Below are positions 4,961-9,345 of a stretch of DNA of 9,345 bases, piece by piece; position 1 is the first letter of the stretch, and each line of letters opens with the position of its first letter. The notes beneath the pieces are model-generated. The model made no database searches, was not told the origin of the DNA, and saw only the letters and a program-made list of their open reading frames with translations. The stretch is from JAVZYK01 sp049699715 (GTDB lineage Archaea; Nanobdellota; Nanobdellia; Pacearchaeales; UBA284): contig JBNAVB010000017.1 in assembly GCA_049699715.1 (NCBI GenBank), positions 1 through 9,345 on the forward strand. Reading direction: 5' to 3'. A program made the translations under genes and the position numbers.

Positions 4961-7861
4961 TTAGGAACAGCGGGTCCAGTCACATATCGTGCATCTTTCG
5001 CATCCTTCTGCAAAGGCTTTCGGCGCTCCACATTCAGGACAGCGTGAATTTTGTTCTCCTACGCCATTTTGGTTGTTTTGGATTTCTTCTTCGGTTGCTT
5101 CCATTGCTCTTTCTTCTGTCACATACGCATTTTGCTCTTGAATGTTTTCAGGATTTTGGGGCGGGCTTAATTTTCCAAAATGCCCTAATTTTAATCTCTC
5201 CTGATGAATCCTCATCGCTTTGATCATGGCATCTGTGCACGAGCTGACTTTCTCATTGCCAAATCCTGATTGTCTAGGGCAGGTGGTTCCGTCTAATATC
5301 CTGTAGATTTTCCTGATGTCGCCTCCTTGTTGGAGGTATAACGAAGCCAAAACTCCTGTGCTAGCGTTTTGCGCATTGCCGCAGCCTCCCGGCGGGCTCA
5401 TGTTTTGGAAAACCTCAAGGATTCTCCCATCCCTGCTGTGATTCACTGTAACAAAAAGCTTGCCGCAACCAGTAATCAGTTCATAGGTAGTGCCGTCAAG
5501 AAATTTAGCTTCAATTGTTGTAGAATCTATCATGTTTAACATAGCCCATGTATCATCTTTTATCCTATCCACCAAGTCAGCTTCTTTCTCTTGTTTTTCT
5601 TGTTTGTCCCCCTTTCTTGCCCTTATTTTGGTTTTCTTTCCTGTGTCTGCTTTGGTTTCATGATACAATACCTGTTTCGGCTTGCTCATGTCTCTATAGA
5701 TTGTTATGCCTTTGCACCCCATCTGCCATGCCTTCATGTAAATCTCTTTGACTTGCTCTACACTAGCACTGTTCGGCATGTTTATTGTTTTGCTAACTGC
5801 GTTATCAGTATATTTCTGGAAAGCTGCTTGCATCTTTATATGCCAATCAGGAGAAATCTCATGGGCAGATTTAAAGACTCTTTTCAAGTCCTCGTCAATT
5901 TCTAAATTCTTTGTTTCGATAGCCTTTTCTATAATGGCTTCAAAGTCAAGCCCTCTCTTTTCCACGGCTTTCCTGAACTCTTGGTTTCTATAGTTTAGAA
6001 TTCTCCCATCCATACAAACTTTATTATAGAACAGACTGAAGACAGGCTCAATACCACTGGAGACGTCACAAATCATTGATATTGTTCCAGTAGGGGCTAT
6101 GGTTGTGACAAGGGCATTCCTATATTTCAAACCTTTCTTACTCTCATCGCAAAACTCAGATTCTGGATCATAGACGCTGCCTTTCCAATTAGGAAACTCT
6201 CCTCTCTGCGCACTGAGTCTCAGCGACTCGTCGCGGGCAGTTTCTGTGATAAATTTCATTATTTTCTCACCCAACTCCACAGCCTCTTGGCTGTCGTAGG
6301 GAATTCTAAGGTTATAAAGCATGTCAGCGAATCCCATTACCCCCAATCCAATCTTCCTGTTGCCTTTTACCATTATATGGATTTTTTTGAAAGGGAATTT
6401 GCTCATGTCTATGACATTATCGAGAAAATGGACGCCGGTTCTAACAATCCTTTCTAACTTGTTATAATCAAAAACCCCATCCTTAACGCAACTGTGCAGA
6501 TTTACCGAGCCGAGATTACAGGCTTCGTAAGGCAATAGAGGCTGTTCGCCGCAAGGGTTAGTTGACTCAATCCTGCTGACATGCGGTGTTGGATTTGTAG
6601 CATTTATTTTGTCAAGGAAAATAACTCCAGGACATCCTGTGGCCCAAGCGCATTTAGCAATCTCCTCAAACAATAAGTCGGCACGAAGCATCACTTCATC
6701 ATTCTCATTCACTTTCCCTATGACTTCTCCGGTGTAGGCATTCAGAACATCTTTTCCGTTCTCGCTTAAAAGCAGAGAGGGCTTGAATTCTGCTAGCTGT
6801 CTTTCATACTCTTTTTTCTCCTTTTTTTGATTCTCGGTCAGATTATCTCCGAAAGTCCTTTGTCTCAACAAGCTGTACGCTTTGTAAAGCCTCTTCTCTA
6901 GAGGGACTGTCCTCTGGTTTTTCGGATTTATTAGGTTGAAATATTCTTTGGACTTGACTTTTTCCATAAATGCGCTGTCAACACCTACAGACAAGTTAAA
7001 ATTCTGTAAGGTGCCATTTGTTTTTTCATAGATAAACTCCAAAATATCAGGATGCCAATATTCTAAAATACCCATGTTAGCGCCTCTCCTGAATCCCCCT
7101 TGGTTTATAGCATCAGTTATAGAATCCAATGACTTGATAAATGAGATTGGCCCTGACGAAGAGCCGAAAGTCGTGCATATAGAATCCATCTTGGGCCTCA
7201 GTCGCGAGAAGTTGAAACCCGTACCGCCGCCGCTTTTGTGAATCATGGCCATGTTTCTTGCAACATCATAAATCCCATTACCCTGTTTTTCAACATCCTC
7301 GCCTATGTCATCTGTGGCAACGTAATCGTCTATAGGTAAAACAAAACAGGCACTCAGCTGTTGTAATTTTCTTCCGGCGTTGCATAGGGTCGGCGTGTTC
7401 GGTAAGAATTCATGTCTTAACATCAGATTGAGAAACTCGCTGGCTGTGCCTAAAACATCTGCGTTAGGATCATATTTCAAGTCGGCTTCCGCGATATTGA
7501 CTGCAACCCGTGTCAACAGATCCAAGATATTCTCCAAGGGCCTTTTTCTTTCATCTTTTTCCAAGTATCTTGTCTCTAATATCAATCTCGCATTAGGCGA
7601 GAAGCGATATACTTCACCAGTTCTTTTGTCTTTTATTTCGTAACCAGGCAAATCTTTGGAGCCAGGTAATCCTTCCATAGTTTCGTGATAATCTTTTATT
7701 TCATAGTTTGTTTTCAATCTCTCTTCTAAAGACTTGACTTGTTCTTTTTCCAGCTTTGAGAAGGGAGGCTCGTAAGAGCTGAAAATAGGGTATTTATCAG
7801 AGCCTCCAATAAAGCTCATCCCCCTCTCATGGTCTTTCCCGTATTCTTCCCTTTCCTGCAT
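4961..7861 (-). CDS. nrdJ: Adenosylcobalamin-dependent (class II) ribonucleotide reductase
   Basis: It reduces ribonucleotides to deoxyribonucleotides using a thiyl radical generated from adenosylcobalamin, so it needs B12 but not oxygen. The 966-aa protein has the class II barrel: PNTPTLCNAG (154-163), the redox cysteine C172 in LSACFVLP, the catalytic N435-P-C437-G-E439 with partner C448 in YEACNLGS, and the phosphate loop PTGT (590-593). C437 and C448 keep the 11-residue spacing of Thermotoga NrdJ. Residues about 765-885 are the TSCPD domain. The C-terminus is a Cys-rich ribbon (941, 944, 954, 957, 960, 965), used to shuttle reducing power. I see no ATP-cone at the N-terminus. A charged insertion of about 60 residues (315-375) and a Lys/Glu-rich linker (737-762) lengthen it. 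An AAGGAGAAGGT site precedes the ATG. It follows nrdR after 73 nt without an obvious promoter, so the two are likely co-transcribed. Confidence 0.97.
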   Translation of the reverse strand: MQEREEYGKDHERGMSFIGGSDKYPIFSSYEPPFSKLEKEQVKSLEERLKTNYEIKDYHETMEGLPGSKDLPGYEIKDKRTGEVYRFSPNARLILETRYLEKDERKRPLENILDLLTRVAVNIAEADLKYDPNADVLGTASEFLNLMLRHEFLPNTPTLCNAGRKLQQLSACFVLPIDDYVATDDIGEDVEKQGNGIYDVARNMAMIHKSGGGTGFNFSRLRPKMDSICTTFGSSSGPISFIKSLDSITDAINQGGFRRGANMGILEYWHPDILEFIYEKTNGTLQNFNLSVGVDSAFMEKVKSKEYFNLINPKNQRTVPLEKRLYKAYSLLRQRTFGDNLTENQKKEKKEYERQLAEFKPSLLLSENGKDVLNAYTGEVIGKVNENDEVMLRADLLFEEIAKCAWATGCPGVIFLDKINATNPTPHVSRIESTNPCGEQPLLPYEACNLGSVNLHSCVKDGVFDYNKLERIVRTGVHFLDNVIDMSKFPFKKIHIMVKGNRKIGLGVMGFADMLYNLRIPYDSQEAVELGEKIMKFITETARDESLRLSAQRGEFPNWKGSVYDPESEFCDESKKGLKYRNALVTTIAPTGTISMICDVSSGIEPVFSLFYNKVCMDGRILNYRNQEFRKAVEKRGLDFEAIIEKAIETKNLEIDEDLKRVFKSAHEISPDWHIKMQAAFQKYTDNAVSKTINMPNSASVEQVKEIYMKAWQMGCKGITIYRDMSKPKQVLYHETKADTGKKTKIRARKGDKQEKQEKEADLVDRIKDDTWAMLNMIDSTTIEAKFLDGTTYELITGCGKLFVTVNHSRDGRILEVFQNMSPPGGCGNAQNASTGVLASLYLQQGGDIRKIYRILDGTTCPRQSGFGNEKVSSCTDAMIKAMRIHQERLKLGHFGKLSPPQNPENIQEQNAYVTEERAMEATEEEIQNNQNGVGEQNSRCPECGAPKAFAEGCERCTICDWTRCS

Positions 7862-7934
7862 TTTACCTTCTCCTTATGTTTTCCCTTTTCCTTTTTAATT
7901 TTGTCCAATCTTTTATTCAACTCTCTCTTTTTGT

Positions 7935-8372
7935 CTAACTTATTTCTTTTATTGTTCTTTTGAAATCGCCAACATCTTGAAACTCACGATATACGGAGGC
8001 AAATCTTATGTAAGCGATTTTGTCAAGTTTCTTTAGCTGCTTCATGACTAATTCACCTATGGCTTTGCTAGGAACTTCTGGGCCGAAAGCCCTTACTTTT
8101 GCTTCAATCTCATTCACAGCCTTTTCTATGGCCTCTTGGCTCACTGGCCTTTTCTCGCATGCCTTAACCATGCCAAGGATCAATTTTTCTCTCGAAAAGG
8201 GTTCTCGGCGCTTGTCTTTTTTGACAACTCGAACATTTGTTTCTATTCTTTCATAGGTTGTGAATCTTTTTTTGCATCTCTTGTTTAAACATTCTCGGCG
8301 CCTTCGGGTTATATCTTGAGTGTCACGCTTATCAAGAACCTTCGTCTCGCTAGAACAATATGGGCATTTCAT
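7935..8372 (-). CDS. nrdR: Transcriptional repressor NrdR
   Basis: NrdR is the ATP/dATP-sensing repressor of ribonucleotide reductase genes. The 145-aa protein matches the family along its length. It has an N-terminal zinc ribbon (C3, C6, C28, C33) with the hallmark TRRRREC and RFTTYER, then an ATP-cone (about 46-136) with REPFSREKL, CEKRPVS, EVPSKAIGELVM and the near-invariant QLKKLDKIAYIRFASVYREF. One oddity: the second zinc knuckle is C-x4-C (CLNKRC) instead of the usual C-x2-C (as in CLVC), a two-residue insertion. NrdR is widespread in bacteria and rare in archaea, so gene transfer is likely. The start is supported by an AAAGGT site seven bases upstream. nrdJ follows 73 nt downstream, and two NrdR-box-like sites lie in the upstream region, which predicts autorepression together with control of nrdJ. 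Confidence 0.96.
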   Translation of the reverse strand: MKCPYCSSETKVLDKRDTQDITRRRRECLNKRCKKRFTTYERIETNVRVVKKDKRREPFSREKLILGMVKACEKRPVSQEAIEKAVNEIEAKVRAFGPEVPSKAIGELVMKQLKKLDKIAYIRFASVYREFQDVGDFKRTIKEIS

Positions 8373-8436
8373 TTGTTAAACCTTTATCCCCCTTCTCTTT
8401 TTTGATATATTTTAATATATGATTTAAATATTTTAA

Positions 8437-8452
8437 ATACAATAGGTAGTAT
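8437..8452. promoter_or_regulatory. NrdR box 2 (downstream site)
   Basis: The palindrome-like ATACAATAGGTAGTAT matches the NrdR-box consensus acaCwAtATaTwGtgt at 12 of 16 positions, including both CwA and TwG half-sites. It begins exactly 31 bp from the other box (15 bp between them), matching the three-helical-turn spacing reported for paired NrdR boxes in bacteria. It lies next to the proximal TATA-like sequence of nrdR. Confidence 0.7.
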
Positions 8453-8467
8453 TTTGTCTATGAAGCC

Positions 8468-8483
8468 AAACAAGATATAGTGT
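8468..8483. promoter_or_regulatory. NrdR box 1 (upstream site)
   Basis: AAACAAGATATAGTGT matches the NrdR-box consensus acaCwAtATaTwGtgt at 14 of 16 positions. If the distal TATA-like box at 8488-8497 is used, this site fills the stretch between the TATA box and the transcription start, where a bound repressor would block initiation of the nrdR-nrdJ transcript. Confidence 0.8.
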
Positions 8484-8487
8484 ATAC

Positions 8488-8497
8488 TTTATAAATA
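8488..8497 (-). promoter_or_regulatory. Distal TATA-like box of nrdR
   Basis: Minus-strand TATTTATAAA would set a start near 8467 and a leader of about 95 nt. A second candidate, in the minus-strand run TTTAAAATATTTAAAT at about 8422-8437, would give a start near 8402 and a leader of about 30 nt. The NrdR boxes lie between the two candidates, so either promoter could be repressed. I cannot tell which is used. Confidence 0.4.
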
Positions 8498-8511
8498 TTA
8501 TTGTAAAGAAA

Positions 8512-8536
8512 TATAGGTTTCTTTTTGTTTCCTATA
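8512..8536 (-). terminator. Weak hairpin downstream of the GGDEF gene
   Basis: TATAGG (8512-8517) and CCTATA (8531-8536) can pair around a 13-nt loop. On the minus strand the stem is followed by TTTCTTT. It lies 43 nt past the stop of the diguanylate cyclase gene and just ahead of the nrdR promoter, so it may end the cyclase transcript. The stem is short and AT-rich. Confidence 0.3.
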
Positions 8537-8578
8537 GAATTCTTGCTCTTAAATAATTAATAAGAAATGGTTAAAATT

Positions 8579-9226
8579 CTAATTATTTGCGACACAAACG
8601 CGGTTTTTGCCTAAAGCTTTAGCCCTATACAGCGCAGCGTCGGCTTGCTGCAACATATGACGAATCCCTTGTTTGCTCATTTGAGCGACGCCAAGACTTA
8701 TTGTTACTCTTTCATAGCCTCCTTCAACCTCTTTTGAGACAGCGGGGATTTTTGTTTCTGTTATCTTCTTTCTGATTCTTTCAGCTATTTCTTTTGCCTT
8801 CGCTAATGTAGTGTCAGGCAGCACCATGATAAACTCCTCGCCCCCGTAGCGCGCCACAAAATCTTCCTTGCGAATTAGCTTTTGCACTATTTTTGTTACT
8901 GTCTTAAGGGCCATGTCGCCTTGAAGATGTCCATATTTGTCATTGTAGCTTTTAAAATTGTCTATGTCAAGTATTATTGCGCTCAAGGGCAGATTGTGTC
9001 TTATTGCGCGCTCCATCTCCTTGCCAAGGAGCTCATCTAGAACTCGGCGATTGAAGGCCCCTGTCAAATGATCCCTAGTAGCATAAGAATAAAGCTCGTC
9101 AAAAAGTTTCTCGAGAAGCTCGGCTTTCGGTTTGGGTTTCTTGATCTCTGCCTTGAGCTTTTTAGAAAGATGGTACAGCGCCTCGAAGCGCTTCTGCCTC
9201 ATTTTCCCATTATCCTCTTTTAGCAT
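8579..9226 (-). CDS. GGDEF-domain diguanylate cyclase
   Basis: GGDEF enzymes make the second messenger cyclic di-GMP from two GTP. Residues about 45-215 form a complete domain: DHLTGAFNRR (52-61), the metal-binding strand ILDIDNFKSYND (D87), GHLQGD (99-104), the active-site RYGGEEF with GGEEF at 128-132, and the closing ADAALYRAKALGKNRV. An inhibitory-site motif R119-K-E-D122 sits exactly five residues before GGEEF, so product feedback is predicted. Residues 1-45 are a basic, charged helix, perhaps a coiled coil for dimerisation. No PAS, GAF, REC or membrane segment is present, and no signal peptide, so the protein is a bare cytoplasmic cyclase. The ATG at 9226 has a TATA-like box about 40 nt upstream; an internal ATG at codon 9 is an alternative. 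c-di-GMP signalling is rare in archaea, so transfer from bacteria is likely. No EAL or PilZ partner is visible. Confidence 0.93.
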   Translation of the reverse strand: MLKEDNGKMRQKRFEALYHLSKKLKAEIKKPKPKAELLEKLFDELYSYATRDHLTGAFNRRVLDELLGKEMERAIRHNLPLSAIILDIDNFKSYNDKYGHLQGDMALKTVTKIVQKLIRKEDFVARYGGEEFIMVLPDTTLAKAKEIAERIRKKITETKIPAVSKEVEGGYERVTISLGVAQMSKQGIRHMLQQADAALYRAKALGKNRVCVANN

Positions 9227-9263
9227 GTCTATCCAAGGAAAACAGACATTAAAAATTTAACTC

Positions 9264-9272
9264 TTTATAATT
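9264..9272 (-). promoter_or_regulatory. TATA-like box of the GGDEF gene
   Basis: Minus-strand AATTATAAA would place a transcription start near 9242 and a leader of about 15 nt before the ATG at 9226. The leader shows only a weak ribosome site (TTGGA), consistent with an archaeal short-leader message. Nearby AT-rich alternatives exist. Confidence 0.4.
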
Positions 9273-9307
9273 CTGCCTTAGAACCAAAGGTGCTGTGTTG
9301 CATGATT

Positions 9308-9340
9308 AAGCAATCACTCTGAATATTTGGTGAATTGCTT
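9308..9340. repeat. Imperfect inverted repeat near window edge
   Basis: AAGCAATCAC (9308-9317) pairs with GTGAATTGCTT (9330-9340), with one bulged A and a 12-nt loop. It could be a terminator of a gene beyond the window, or an operator. No gene context is available on the right side. Confidence 0.4.
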
Positions 9341-9345
9341 TGTAT

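Noticed and set aside
4834..5031. Basic 65-aa minus-strand ORF spanning the nrdJ 3' end, the gap and the start of the thioredoxin-fold gene
   Set aside because: It overlaps the conserved Cys-rich end of NrdJ and the start of the next gene in another frame, and its translation resembles no family. Treated as a shadow frame.
5548..5993. Plus-strand ORFs with hydrophobic, Cys-rich translations
   Set aside because: They lie entirely antisense to well-conserved parts of nrdJ, and the composition is what the reverse strand of that gene would give.
6700..6960. Intein or mobile insertion within nrdJ
   Set aside because: The extra segment is only about 60 residues, does not begin with Cys or Ser after a conserved motif, does not end in HN-C/S, and shows no homing endonuclease motif.
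9265..9345. Minus-strand frame open from the right edge, possibly the end of another gene
   Set aside because: Only about 26 codons are visible, with no recognisable motif, and another frame also reads to a stop there. It cannot be supported.

Overview
The window most likely comes from an archaeon, probably a DPANN-type lineage such as the Woesearchaeota/Pacearchaeota group. The signs are TATA-like boxes about 25 nt ahead of plausible transcription starts, a GGAGGT ribosome binding site, T-rich transcript ends without GC-rich hairpins, a secreted N-glycosylation-sequon-rich coiled-coil protein, and a long two-lobed ThyX relative. Two genes, nrdR and a GGDEF diguanylate cyclase, are far more typical of bacteria. 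Either they were acquired by transfer, or the host is an unusual (e.g. CPR-like) bacterium. No rRNA or ribosomal protein is present to settle this.

Layout. Plus strand, 1-1673: a three-gene run made of the 3' end of an unrecognised cytoplasmic-looking protein, a secreted coiled-coil protein of 300 aa, and a 76-aa membrane-anchored acidic protein. It ends in a T-rich terminator-like tract. Positions 1674-2003 are a convergent gap that may hold the remains of a small minus-strand gene. Everything from 2004 to 9226 reads on the minus strand. In transcription order it is a GGDEF diguanylate cyclase (9226-8579), nrdR (8372-7935), the B12-dependent ribonucleotide reductase nrdJ (7861-4961), a thioredoxin-fold protein with an extra C-terminal domain (4877-4395), a 536-aa double ThyX-fold protein (4323-2713), and an unrecognised 188-aa protein (2570-2004).

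How the genes fit together. The core is a deoxynucleotide-supply cluster: NrdJ makes (d)NDP/(d)NTP, the thioredoxin-fold protein is a candidate reductant, the ThyX relative suggests a thymidylate link, and NrdR is the repressor. In the nrdR promoter I find two NrdR-box-like palindromes, 31 bp apart start to start (three helical turns), matching 14 and 12 of the 16 consensus positions as I recall it. NrdR therefore probably controls its own operon with nrdJ. NrdJ shows no ATP-cone domain while NrdR has one, so nucleotide sensing in this locus appears to sit at the transcriptional level.

Most worth a second look: the bacterial-style NrdR boxes beside archaeal-style TATA elements; the ThyX-like protein, whose two lobes both depart from the RHR-X7-S signature (NSR and RHA); a GGEEF cyclase with an intact inhibitory RxxD site in a probable archaeon; and an apparently frame-broken small gene behind the 188-aa ORF.
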